Origin: Noviherbaspirillum malthae
Lineage (GTDB): Bacteria > Pseudomonadota > Gammaproteobacteria > Burkholderiales > Burkholderiaceae_D
DNA length: 59,416 nt
Reading direction: 5' to 3'
Assembly (NCBI RefSeq): GCF_015352985.1
Contig: NZ_JACYXF010000034.1
Coordinates: 1 to 59,416 of the forward strand
The translations under genes and the position numbers were made by a program. Of the stretch, positions 53,076-59,416 are shown in pieces; the first letter of the stretch is position 1; each line of letters starts with the position of its first letter. The notes below the pieces were generated by a model. It was given only the letters and a program-made list of their open reading frames with translations, was not told the DNA's origin and did no database searches.

Positions 53076-53642
53076 ATGGAAAGCATTATCGTCGGCATAC
53101 TCCTGGCGCTCTTCATCCTGTCTTGGGCTGTGGGCGCCTACAAGCGCCTGCTCCTGCTCCAGCGGCAGGTCAGGCAGGCATTCGGCAAACTGGAGATCCC
53201 CCTGAAGCAGCGGCATGAAGAGGTGCCGGTCGTCGTTGAGGCCGCGCGCGCCTACCTGAAGGAAGAGCGCGAACTGCTGGAAGCAGTCATCGAGGCGCGC
53301 AACCGGGCACAGGAGGCGCTGGCTTTGCCTGCTGCATCTCCGTTCAGCCGCGATGCCGTGCAGCGCCTGGCCGCAGCCGAAGGCGAACTCGATCTTGCGC
53401 TGGCCGGGCTGTTTACCGCGTGCAGGAGCAAGGGACATCTTGCCGTGAATGCGTCGCTGGCTGCCCTGGTCGACCAGATCGCAGCCTTGAATACGCAGAT
53501 CGGTTTCCTGCGTGACGCCTACAACGACACCACGCGGCAATACAACGTCGTGCGCAAGCTGATTCCCGGCATCCTAGTGGCTGTTATTTTCGCCTTCATC
53601 CCCGCCGTTCCCATGGGGATGTTGCCGGTTCGCCGCAACTAG
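53076..53642 (+). CDS. LemA-family protein
   Basis: The 188-residue protein has an N-terminal membrane helix (IIVGILLALFILSWAVGAY) and a four-helix bundle with the LemA features RLLLLQRQVRQAFGKLEIPLKQR and AAEGELDLALAGLF, AYNDTTRQYNVVRKLIPG. A second hydrophobic segment (GILVAVIFAFIPAVPMGML) follows near the end. The function of LemA is unsettled; some relatives affect membrane stress or antigen presentation. The start at ATG 53076 lies 13 bases after the terminator; it has ACAGGACTGAC upstream. Confidence 0.85.
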   Translation: MESIIVGILLALFILSWAVGAYKRLLLLQRQVRQAFGKLEIPLKQRHEEVPVVVEAARAYLKEERELLEAVIEARNRAQEALALPAASPFSRDAVQRLAAAEGELDLALAGLFTACRSKGHLAVNASLAALVDQIAALNTQIGFLRDAYNDTTRQYNVVRKLIPGILVAVIFAFIPAVPMGMLPVRRN

Positions 53643-53789
53643 TGCGATTTTCGTCTGTATTCGACTAACGGAGTGTTAAACCGACCACTAGGTTTGATGT
53701 TCGGCTTGCCGCCGGCGCGCTTTCGCAAACCGGCTTATCATCTGCCTGACTCAGTAACCAGGCGAAGTCTCCCTGATCCAATTCCCATC

Positions 53790-54227
53790 ATGATGCGACG
53801 TCAACTGCTCAAAATGCTTGCCGGCCTGGCGCCGGTGCTTCTCTTCACCGCCATCCCCGCGCACGCGGCCGAAGACGTCAAGGTGGTTTATCACCTGGCC
53901 GACGGCATCGACCAGGCGACGCGGGCCATGGGCAATATCCGCAATCACTTGCGCGCCGAGCCCAACACGAAGATCGCAGTCGTTGCCAACGGCGACGGCA
54001 TCCGTTTCCTGCTGGCCGGCGCCAAGGAGCGCAGCGGCAGGCCTTTCGATGCCCAGGTCAAGGCGCTGGCCGAGCAGGGCGTGGAATTCCGCGTCTGCGG
54101 CAATACGCTGGCCGCGCATGAAGTGCCGGTATCGCAGCTGTTGCCCGAAGCCAAGATCGTGACGGCGGGCGTGGTGGAACTGGCACGCCTGCAGGCCAAG
54201 GAAGGCTACGTTTACATCCGTCCTTGA
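53790..54227 (+). CDS. secreted DsrE/DsrF-like family protein
   Basis: The 145-residue protein starts at ATG 53790 or the next ATG. Both precede a signal peptide (QLLKMLAGLAPVLLFTAIPAHA, cut near residue 28). The mature domain has the DsrE-like alpha/beta fold (VKVVYHLADGIDQATRAMGNIRNHL, KIAVVANGDGIRFLL, GVEFRVCGNTLAAH) with one conserved Cys in RVCGNTL. It is predicted periplasmic and may bind sulfur or heme-related ligands; function unknown. Frame from 53673 is longer but includes no better start. Confidence 0.75.
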   Translation: MMRRQLLKMLAGLAPVLLFTAIPAHAAEDVKVVYHLADGIDQATRAMGNIRNHLRAEPNTKIAVVANGDGIRFLLAGAKERSGRPFDAQVKALAEQGVEFRVCGNTLAAHEVPVSQLLPEAKIVTAGVVELARLQAKEGYVYIRP

Positions 54228-54259
54228 TCCGTTGACGTACGGCCGGACGGGCACAGGAC

Positions 54260-54265
54260 TATAAT
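54260..54265 (+). promoter_or_regulatory. possible -10 element for the TlpA-like gene
   Basis: A perfect TATAAT lies 22 bp before the ATG at 54288. A TTGACG at 54232-54237 is 22 bp upstream of it, too far for a standard spacer. Weak evidence only. Confidence 0.35.
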
Positions 54266-54287
54266 CTTCCTGTTTTCAAACGCACCG

Positions 54288-54827
54288 ATGGTAACTGCCA
54301 TGCAAGCTGCACCCTCTTCCCCGCCGCGCAACCGCACCTGGATCAAGATCCTGGCCGCGTTGGTGATCGCGGCCCTCGCCCTGACCGGTTATTTCTCCCT
54401 GTCCGGCAAGAAGTCTGCGCCGGATGTGACCTTCCAGTCCATCAACGGCCAGCAGCTCTCGATGCAGAGTCTGCGCGGCAAGGTCGTCATGGTGAATTTC
54501 TGGGCCACCAGCTGCACCACCTGCGTCAAGGAAATGCCGCACATGGTGCAGACCTATGAGAAATACAAGGACAAGGGGCTGGACTTCGTGGCGGTGGCCA
54601 TGAGCTACGATCCGCCGAACTATGTGCTCAACTATGCACAGACGCGCAACCTGCCTTTCCATGTTGCGCTCGACAGCAAGGGCGACGTGGCCAAGTCATT
54701 CGAAGACGTCAAGCTGACGCCGACGACCTATGTGATCGACAAGAAGGGCAATATCATCAAGCGGTATGTGGGCGAACCCGATTTCGCCGCCCTGCATCAG
54801 CTGCTGGAAAAGGCGCTGGCCGCCTGA
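54288..54827 (+). CDS. TlpA-family membrane-anchored thiol-disulfide reductase
   Basis: The 179-residue protein has an N-terminal membrane anchor (WIKILAALVIAALALTGYFSL) and a thioredoxin-fold domain with redox motif CTTC at Cys76-Cys79 in FWATSCTTCVKEMP. The cis-Pro loop LTPTTYVIDKKG follows. This is the TlpA/ResA type that reduces periplasmic disulfides, for example for cytochrome c or copper centres. ATG could be 54288 or 54300. It is closed by a strong bidirectional hairpin. Confidence 0.88.
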   Translation: MVTAMQAAPSSPPRNRTWIKILAALVIAALALTGYFSLSGKKSAPDVTFQSINGQQLSMQSLRGKVVMVNFWATSCTTCVKEMPHMVQTYEKYKDKGLDFVAVAMSYDPPNYVLNYAQTRNLPFHVALDSKGDVAKSFEDVKLTPTTYVIDKKGNIIKRYVGEPDFAALHQLLEKALAA

Positions 54828-54866
54828 TGCCTTTCATTCGCTGGTGTTTCGGCACCGATCATTCTC

Positions 54867-54900
54867 AAAAAGAAAAGCGCCGTAAGGCGCTTTTCTTTTT
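54867..54900. terminator. bidirectional terminator between TlpA-like and PAP2 genes
   Basis: A perfect 15-pair stem, A5-G-A4-GCGCC paired with GGCGC-T4-C-T5, closes on loop GTAA. It lies 40 bp after the TlpA stop and 26 bp after the convergent PAP2 stop, with T-runs on both strands. Confidence 0.92.
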
Positions 54901-54925
54901 TGTGCTGCCAGTTTTCCTTGTCTTT

Positions 54926-55588
54926 CTATTCCGTGACTTTCTCGGCCGCAGCCGAAGCGGTGCCGAACCGCGGTTTCAGTTGCTGCCACTCCCTCCGCGG
55001 AAAAGGCTCTTCGTAGCCGCTGAAATAAAGCGTCAGCGAAGTCAGCCATTGCTGGGTCGGCGCGGGATGCACATAGGGTGCAGTCAGCAGGGCCAGCGCG
55101 CTGAGCACCACGCGTACCGGATTGAACACCTGCTTGCGCAGCATCGTGCCCGCCACCCAGATGAAGCTGATGCTGACGGCCGCGCCCAGCATGCAGCCTG
55201 CGATCACTTCCGATGCGGAATGCGCATGCACTGCGATGCGTGAAATGCCAACCACGGCGCCGAAGACCAGGCCGAAGATGGCACCGAATGCGCGCAAGGG
55301 ACGGGGCGCCTTTTCCAGCATGAGATAGAACAGCACCGGCAGCACCGCGGTCGCACGCATTGCGTGGCCGCTGAAGCCGGTGAAGTCGATGGAGCGGATG
55401 CCGATGCCCCAGCCGATGAAGGCCATCTTGGTGGCAATGACAACCGCCATGCCCATGGCGAACAGCAGGCTCCAGCACAGGGCGAGCTTGTTTTCATTTT
55501 CAGCCAGCAGCCACGCAGCGATCGCCAGTGCGGCGAACGATGTGATGGTGACATCGCCGAATCGTGTAATTTCATTCCAGTCGATCAT
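54926..55588 (-). CDS. PAP2-family membrane phosphatase
   Basis: The 220-residue integral membrane protein has about six helices and the PAP2 catalytic motifs. These are a Lys/Arg region near KMAFIGWGIGIRSIDF, SGH in FTGFSGHAMRAT and SRIAVHAHSASEVIAG with the catalytic His. Substrate could be undecaprenyl pyrophosphate, phosphatidic acid or another lipid phosphate; it cannot be told by eye. No partner gene lies nearby. Start ATG 55588. Confidence 0.82.
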   Translation of the reverse strand: MIDWNEITRFGDVTITSFAALAIAAWLLAENENKLALCWSLLFAMGMAVVIATKMAFIGWGIGIRSIDFTGFSGHAMRATAVLPVLFYLMLEKAPRPLRAFGAIFGLVFGAVVGISRIAVHAHSASEVIAGCMLGAAVSISFIWVAGTMLRKQVFNPVRVVLSALALLTAPYVHPAPTQQWLTSLTLYFSGYEEPFPRREWQQLKPRFGTASAAAEKVTE

Positions 55589-55775
55589 AGTTACCGATAG
55601 GGCAAATGCATCAGAGAGAAGTTCATGAGGATTTGTAAGCGTTTATGCTGCGTCAGACCGTAGCTGCATGCTACCGGCATTCTCGGCGATTCACTTCGGG
55701 CTTTTCTTAATTCTGCTCAAAGCGGTACAGAAGGCCGAGGCGGGCGTGGCGGTTTGGCGACGTTTTTACATGGGA

Positions 55776-55802
55776 GCACGCCGGCAGTGCATGCCGGCGT
55801 GC
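55776..55802 (-). terminator. hairpin after lipA
   Basis: GCACGCCGGCA and TGCCGGCGTGC form a perfect 11-pair stem around GTGCA. It lies 28-54 bp after the lipA stop on the minus strand. A T-run does not follow directly, so it may be a terminator or a processing hairpin. Confidence 0.5.
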
Positions 55803-55829
55803 GAAGGAAGGAACGCGGGGAGGGAGGGA

Positions 55830-56810
55830 TCAGACCACGCCGGCGCCATGCGCCTGCTGGTCGGCGTGATAGGAACTGCGCACCATGGCGCCCACTGCAG
55901 CGTGAACGAAGCCCATCTTGTAGGCTTCTTCCTCGAACATCTTGAATGTGTCGGGATGCACATAGCGGCGCACCGGCAAATGGTCGCCCGACGGCATCAG
56001 GTACTGGCCGATGGTGAGCATATCAACATTGTGCGCGCGCAGGTCGCGCATGACCTGCAGGATTTCCTCGTCGGTCTCGCCCAGGCCAACCATGATGCCG
56101 GACTTGGTCGGCGTTTCCGGGTGCAGTTCCTTGAAGCGCTTGAGCAAGTTCAAGGAATACGCATAATCCGAACCGGGACGGGCTTCCTTGTAGAGGCGCG
56201 GCACGGTTTCGAGGTTGTGGTTCATCACATCCGGCGGGGCCGCCTTCAGGATTTCCAGCGCGCGGTCCATGCGGCCGCGGAAATCGGGCGTCAGCACTTC
56301 GATGCGGGTCATCGGCGACAGCTCGCGCACGCGGCGGATGCAATCGGCGAAATGGCCGGCGCCGCCGTCGCGCAGGTCGTCGCGGTCGACCGAGGTAATC
56401 ACCACGTAGCTGAGCTTGAGCTGGGCAATGGTCTTGGCCAGGTTTTCCGGTTCATTCGGATCGAGCGGATCGGGACGGCCGTGGCCGACATCGCAGAACG
56501 GGCAGCGGCGGGTGCACTTGTCGCCCATGATCATGAAGGTGGCGGTGCCCTTGCCGAAGCATTCGCCGATGTTGGGGCAGCTGGCTTCCTCGCACACCGT
56601 CACCAGCTTGTTGGCCCGCAGGATGTCCTTGATTTCATAGAAGCGCGTGGTCGGCGATGCCGCCTTGACCCGGATCCAGTCCGGCTTGGCAAGCTTCTCG
56701 GCCGGAATGATCTTGATCGGGATGCGGGCCGTCTTGCCTGCGCCTTTCTGCTTTTCGCTGGGGTTGTAAGCAGGGGCCGGGACGGCAAGGGCTTCTTTTT
56801 CGGTAGTCAT
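55830..56810 (-). CDS. lipA: lipoyl synthase
   Basis: The 326-residue radical-SAM enzyme has the auxiliary-cluster cysteines (VCEEASCPNIGEC, at about residues 73-85), the radical-SAM CxxxCxxC in KCTRRCPFCDVG near 100-110 and the conserved Ser-Ser near the C-terminus (RSSYHAD). It inserts two sulfurs into octanoyl groups on lipoyl proteins. A charged N-terminal extension (to about 40) precedes the core. The ATG lies 81 bp after lipB on the same strand, in the order lipB-lipA. Confidence 0.95.
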   Translation of the reverse strand: MTTEKEALAVPAPAYNPSEKQKGAGKTARIPIKIIPAEKLAKPDWIRVKAASPTTRFYEIKDILRANKLVTVCEEASCPNIGECFGKGTATFMIMGDKCTRRCPFCDVGHGRPDPLDPNEPENLAKTIAQLKLSYVVITSVDRDDLRDGGAGHFADCIRRVRELSPMTRIEVLTPDFRGRMDRALEILKAAPPDVMNHNLETVPRLYKEARPGSDYAYSLNLLKRFKELHPETPTKSGIMVGLGETDEEILQVMRDLRAHNVDMLTIGQYLMPSGDHLPVRRYVHPDTFKMFEEEAYKMGFVHAAVGAMVRSSYHADQQAHGAGVV

Positions 56811-56891
56811 CGTGCGGGTCGCTTCGTCGGTTGTGGTGTGCCAGGCGGCGCGGTCGGCGCCGGGGCGACAGGGTAAGTTCAGAGTAAGAGG

Positions 56892-57551
56892 TCAGGCGGT
56901 CAATAATTCGGTCAGCTTGCCGGCGAGCCGCGTCCGGACTTCGGCCAGCGGCGCTTCGGTTCCCGCGGTCTTCATGTCCACCGTGGCCAGGCCTTCGTAG
57001 CCGCAGGGATTGATCCAGGAAAAGGGTGCAAGGTCCATCGATACGTTCAGCGAGACGCCATGATAGGTGCAGCCGTTTCCGCGCACTTTCAGGCCGAGCG
57101 CCGCGATCTTGGCTCCTTTCCAGGGGCCGTCGGACATGTAGATGCCGGGCGCGCCGGGCTTGCGTTCGCCCGAAAGATTATACGCCTGCAGGGTTTCGAT
57201 GACCGACTGTTCGATTTTGTGCACGAATTCGCGGGCGAACAGCCTGGCGCCGGGACGGCGGCGCAAATCCATGAGCAGATAGACAATGGCTTGGCCGGGA
57301 CCGTGGAAGGTGACTTCACCGCCGCGGTCGGTCTGGACCACGGGAATGCCGTGGGCATCCAGCACATGGGACGGATCGGCGCCGAGGCCCAGGGTATAGA
57401 CCGGCGGATGCTCGACCAGCCAGAGCTCGTCGGGCGTATCGGCATGGCGGGCGTCGGTGAAGGCGCGCATCGCCGCGAATGTGGTGTCGTAGGCTTCGAT
57501 GCCGCGCTCGACCAGACGCGGCCGGCGCAGCGGGGACTGCATGTCGTTCAT
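56892..57551 (-). CDS. lipB: octanoyltransferase LipB
   Basis: The 219-residue enzyme has the LipB marks LWLVEHPPVYTLGLGAD, TDRGGEVTFHGPGQAIVYLL and the catalytic Lys/Cys region GAKIAALGLKVRGNGCTYHGVSLNV (given in parts). It moves octanoate from acyl carrier protein to lipoyl domains for LipA. Start ATG 57551 overlaps the regulator stop by ATGA; a second ATG at 57542 is possible. The long upstream frame is the shadow of the regulator. Confidence 0.94.
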   Translation of the reverse strand: MNDMQSPLRRPRLVERGIEAYDTTFAAMRAFTDARHADTPDELWLVEHPPVYTLGLGADPSHVLDAHGIPVVQTDRGGEVTFHGPGQAIVYLLMDLRRRPGARLFAREFVHKIEQSVIETLQAYNLSGERKPGAPGIYMSDGPWKGAKIAALGLKVRGNGCTYHGVSLNVSMDLAPFSWINPCGYEGLATVDMKTAGTEAPLAEVRTRLAGKLTELLTA

Positions 57552-58405
57552 AGGGGAATCGTGTAGAAGTGGTTCTGGTCCTTGTGCGGCGAGTTGTCGA
57601 TCGCCTTGAGGATGGTCGGATCGATCTCCCCCTGCTGCGGATCGAACAGGCCGCACAGCCGCATGGCCTTGCGCACATCGATGGTCTTGCCAAGGAATTC
57701 GAATACCACCCGGGCGCAGGCGATCGAGCGCTGGCTGCTGGCGGCGACCCCGAGCATCAGGCCGGACAGGCGCGCCACCTTGTTCTTGTAAGTCGGGAAC
57801 AGGATGGTCTGGGCAATTTCGTTGCCGGTCAGCGACTCGTAGTCGATCAGGAAGATGCGGTCGTTCAGATAGAAGGTGCCGCCGACATACTTGCACTTGT
57901 AGGTCTGGTCGAGATTGGCATGCTGCGGAAAGCGCTCCAGCCGCTCATGGTAGATCGCGCCGTCATGCAGGAAGATGTGCACCAGTCCGCGCAGCACCTT
58001 GCCCGGCGCGCTCATCGACTGGTAATACTCGTAGTAGTAGCCGAGATACTTGTCGAACTTGCCGGCGCTCTGGTGCTGCAGATGCGCGATATGGTCGCTG
58101 AAGACGGTGCGCTCGGTGCGCTGCTTCGGGCGGACCTGCACGATCTGATGAAAATGCTCCCGCGGAAGATAGATTTCGGCCGGTTCCACGCCGAAGAAGT
58201 CGCAGATGCGCTCCAACGTATGGCTCGACGGCTTGCTGGTGCCGTTGAGGTAGCGGTTGAACTGGGCGCGGTTGAGATTGAGCTTGCGGCAGACATCGGC
58301 GACCGATCTGTAGTAGCTGCACAGCATGCGCAGGTTTTCGCAGAATTCGCGCTGGGCTGGGTGCGCAGGCTTGCCGGGAGCGGCAGAAATATTTCCTGTG
58401 GCCAA
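57548..58405 (-). CDS. HTH (XRE-like) transcriptional regulator
   Basis: The 285-residue protein has an N-terminal Cro/C1-type helix-turn-helix at about 20-75 (DVCRKLNLNRAQFNRYLNGTSKPSSHTLERICDFFGV, cited as a position range) and a large C-terminal domain (about 95-285) with no family I know, ending KAIDNSPHKDQNHFYTIPL. The likely start is TTG at 58403-58405, with weak GGGAAAA upstream. It overlaps lipB by 4 bases, so it is translationally coupled to lipB. Autoregulation is suggested by the repeats at 58434-58470. Confidence 0.78.
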   Translation of the reverse strand: MATGNISAAPGKPAHPAQREFCENLRMLCSYYRSVADVCRKLNLNRAQFNRYLNGTSKPSSHTLERICDFFGVEPAEIYLPREHFHQIVQVRPKQRTERTVFSDHIAHLQHQSAGKFDKYLGYYYEYYQSMSAPGKVLRGLVHIFLHDGAIYHERLERFPQHANLDQTYKCKYVGGTFYLNDRIFLIDYESLTGNEIAQTILFPTYKNKVARLSGLMLGVAASSQRSIACARVVFEFLGKTIDVRKAMRLCGLFDPQQGEIDPTILKAIDNSPHKDQNHFYTIPL

Positions 58406-58433
58406 GAATTTTCCCGTTTCAAGATGGGTGTGT

Positions 58434-58470
58434 TGCTAGATGACGCTATATTAGCATCAACCAGCATCAA
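58434..58470. promoter_or_regulatory. candidate operator upstream of the HTH regulator
   Basis: AGCATCAA occurs twice in direct repeat (58453-58460 and 58463-58470), exactly one helical turn apart. TGCTA at 58434-58438 mirrors TAGCA at 58452-58456. The repeats sit 30-65 bp upstream of the regulator start. Confidence 0.4.
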
Positions 58471-58669
58471 GTCGCGCCAAATAGCGAAATGGCATTTGGA
58501 CCAGTTTCTCCCTAAAGTTGCGATCCAAGTTGCATGCGCCTTTTCACCAAAAGGCTAACTAAAAAAGCAGGACGACAATCAACGCATGCCGACGAAGCAA
58601 ACCGCTTCATGCGCAACCGGCCACGAACCGGCAGCGCATGTAACGGGATGACCTCAAAAAGGAGACACC

Positions 58670-59194
58670 ATGACCACCGTAGAAGACTACATTCTCGGCA
58701 ACGGCGCATTGCATGACCGTTTCTTCGCCACCACCGAGATCCTCGCCAAGCTCGTATCGAGCGCTCCCCGTTCCGTCAGCCTCACCCAGCTTGAAGAAGA
58801 AACCGGCCGTCCGGCACGGGAACTCGGCAAACTGTGCGCCGGCCTGGTTCGTGCCGGATTGCTGACCGCCGACCCGCGCGCATCCGAACGCTGGATGCTG
58901 ACCTGCGATGCCAGCATGGTCACGCTGGAAGACGTGTTCCGCTGCGTGCTGGCCGAGCAGCAGACGCCGCAGGCACGCAAGGCGCCGGGCAAGGCAGGCG
59001 CGGACCGCGCACCCAATGACGTGGACCTGCTGGTGATGCAGGCGATGATTGCGATAAATCAAAGCGTGTTCAAACATTTGCGCCAATTTTCACTTGACCG
59101 GCTGAAAATCAGCGCAGCCGGCATGTTTCCGGCACCCCGCCGAACGTCCCGTCCCGCTTTCGCGAACAGCGCGTTCGACGTGGCGCTTACATAA
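58670..59194 (+). CDS. Rrf2-like winged-helix regulator without the Fe-S cysteine triad
   Basis: The 174-residue protein has an Rrf2-like winged helix at about 12-95 (HDRFFATTEILAKLV, LTQLEEETGRPARELGKLCAGLVRAGLLTADP, VTLEDVFRCVLAE, listed as parts). IscR-type proteins have three clustered cysteines after this point; here the cysteines are Cys56, Cys79 and Cys92 and do not form that triad, so it probably does not bind a cluster. A strong AAGGAGACACC precedes the ATG. It lies 95 bp upstream of a LivK gene, which it may regulate. Confidence 0.72.
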   Translation: MTTVEDYILGNGALHDRFFATTEILAKLVSSAPRSVSLTQLEEETGRPARELGKLCAGLVRAGLLTADPRASERWMLTCDASMVTLEDVFRCVLAEQQTPQARKAPGKAGADRAPNDVDLLVMQAMIAINQSVFKHLRQFSLDRLKISAAGMFPAPRRTSRPAFANSAFDVALT

Positions 59195-59208
59195 CTATTC
59201 CGGCCAGG

Positions 59209-59229
59209 AGGCCCGTTCACAGCGGGCCT
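59209..59229 (+). terminator. weak hairpin after the Rrf2-like gene
   Basis: AGGCCCG-TTCACAG-CGGGCCT is a perfect seven-pair stem 15 bp after the gene, without a T-run. It could attenuate read-through into the LivK gene. Confidence 0.4.
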
Positions 59230-59289
59230 GCTCATCGGCCTGACGACCTTTGCAGCACCATCACCCGTTCAAACTTAGGAGGCAAGACC

Positions 59290-59416
59290 ATGCAGTTCAC
59301 TACAAAAATGATTCCGTTGGCCGGTGCAATCGCCTTTGCTTTCGCAGGCGCCGCTTCGGCACAGGAACAAGTCGTCAAGATCGGCCACGTCGGCCCGATC
59401 TCCGGCGCCATCGCAC
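59290..59416 (+). CDS. branched-chain amino-acid-type ABC transporter binding protein, N-terminal fragment
   Basis: The frame starts at ATG 59290 with an AGGAGG site 7 bases upstream and runs off the right edge after 42 codons. It encodes a signal peptide (MIPLAGAIAFAFAGAASA) and the mature start QEQVVKIGHVGPISGAIA, the N-terminus of LivK-type (Leu/Ile/Val or amide/urea) periplasmic binding proteins. The ligand and the rest of the ABC system lie outside the window. Confidence 0.85.
   Translation, partial: MQFTTKMIPLAGAIAFAFAGAASAQEQVVKIGHVGPISGAIA

Noticed and set aside
54232..54265. TTGACG plus TATAAT as a full sigma-70 promoter
   Set aside because: The 22-bp spacer is too long, so only the -10 is listed, at low confidence.

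Overview
The window is high-GC, gene-dense DNA from a betaproteobacterium of the Burkholderiales, most likely an Oxalobacteraceae (Herbaspirillum/Noviherbaspirillum/Massilia-like). This is inferred from lineage-typical small families (DUF3567, DUF1840, DUF2917, DUF4390), the short NtrX paired with NtrY, the Tct/Bug tripartite transporter, the MetX-MetW pair and the non-enterobacterial GshA. It reads as ordinary chromosome. Apart from the last 41 codons of an IS630-type transposase at the left edge, I see no phage, plasmid, CRISPR, rRNA or tRNA.

Layout. 1-5.2 kb: transposase remnant, two LysR regulators, a VpsR-like sigma-54 activator, a TrmB-like methyltransferase and a DUF3567 protein. 5.4-11.0 kb (minus): rsmB - DUF4390 - ntrY - ntrX - truncated CobW-like protein. 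11.1-17.1 kb: LysE exporter, DUF1840 protein, lipoprotein, EamA transporter, AraC regulator, DUF2917 protein, MocR regulator. 17.1-21.9 kb: comM and ubiK (minus), diverging from a TorF porin - glnK - amtB operon with a sigma-54 promoter and an NtrC-type site. 22.3-27.1 kb: gshA-gshB, then an EIIA/HPr/EI phosphotransfer relay without sugar permease. 27.3-30.7 kb (minus): tctC-tctB-tctA, with a large inverted repeat after tctC. 31.0-35.3 kb: a SAM-II riboswitch and terminator leading metX-metW-ampG-like-M48 protease, all joined by 4-nt overlaps. 35.3-41.0 kb: xthA, pyrE, a 102-bp palindrome, and gatC-gatA-(secreted protein)-gatB. 41.2-49.0 kb: the rod-shape/elongasome cluster mreB-mreC-mreD-mrdA-rodA, then rlpA. 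49.0-53.0 kb: rsmI diverging from lpoA-yraN-diaA-dolP, the arrangement known from enterobacteria. 53.1-59.4 kb: LemA, DsrE-like and TlpA-like proteins, a PAP2 phosphatase, lipA, lipB with an overlapping HTH regulator, an Rrf2-like regulator and the start of a LivK-type binding protein.

The best second-look items are regulatory. First, the SAM-II aptamer upstream of metX has a visible mutually exclusive antiterminator/terminator, and its operon runs on into cell-wall recycling and protease genes. Second, a canonical NtrC site and sigma-54 promoter put an outer-membrane porin in the ammonium-uptake operon. Third, there are two large inverted repeats (29511-29605 and 36961-37062). Fourth, a permease-free CobW-like mini-protein ends the ntrYX operon. 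Fifth, an in-frame 9-bp repeat lies inside lpoA. All functional statements come from reading motifs and synteny; no database search was run.
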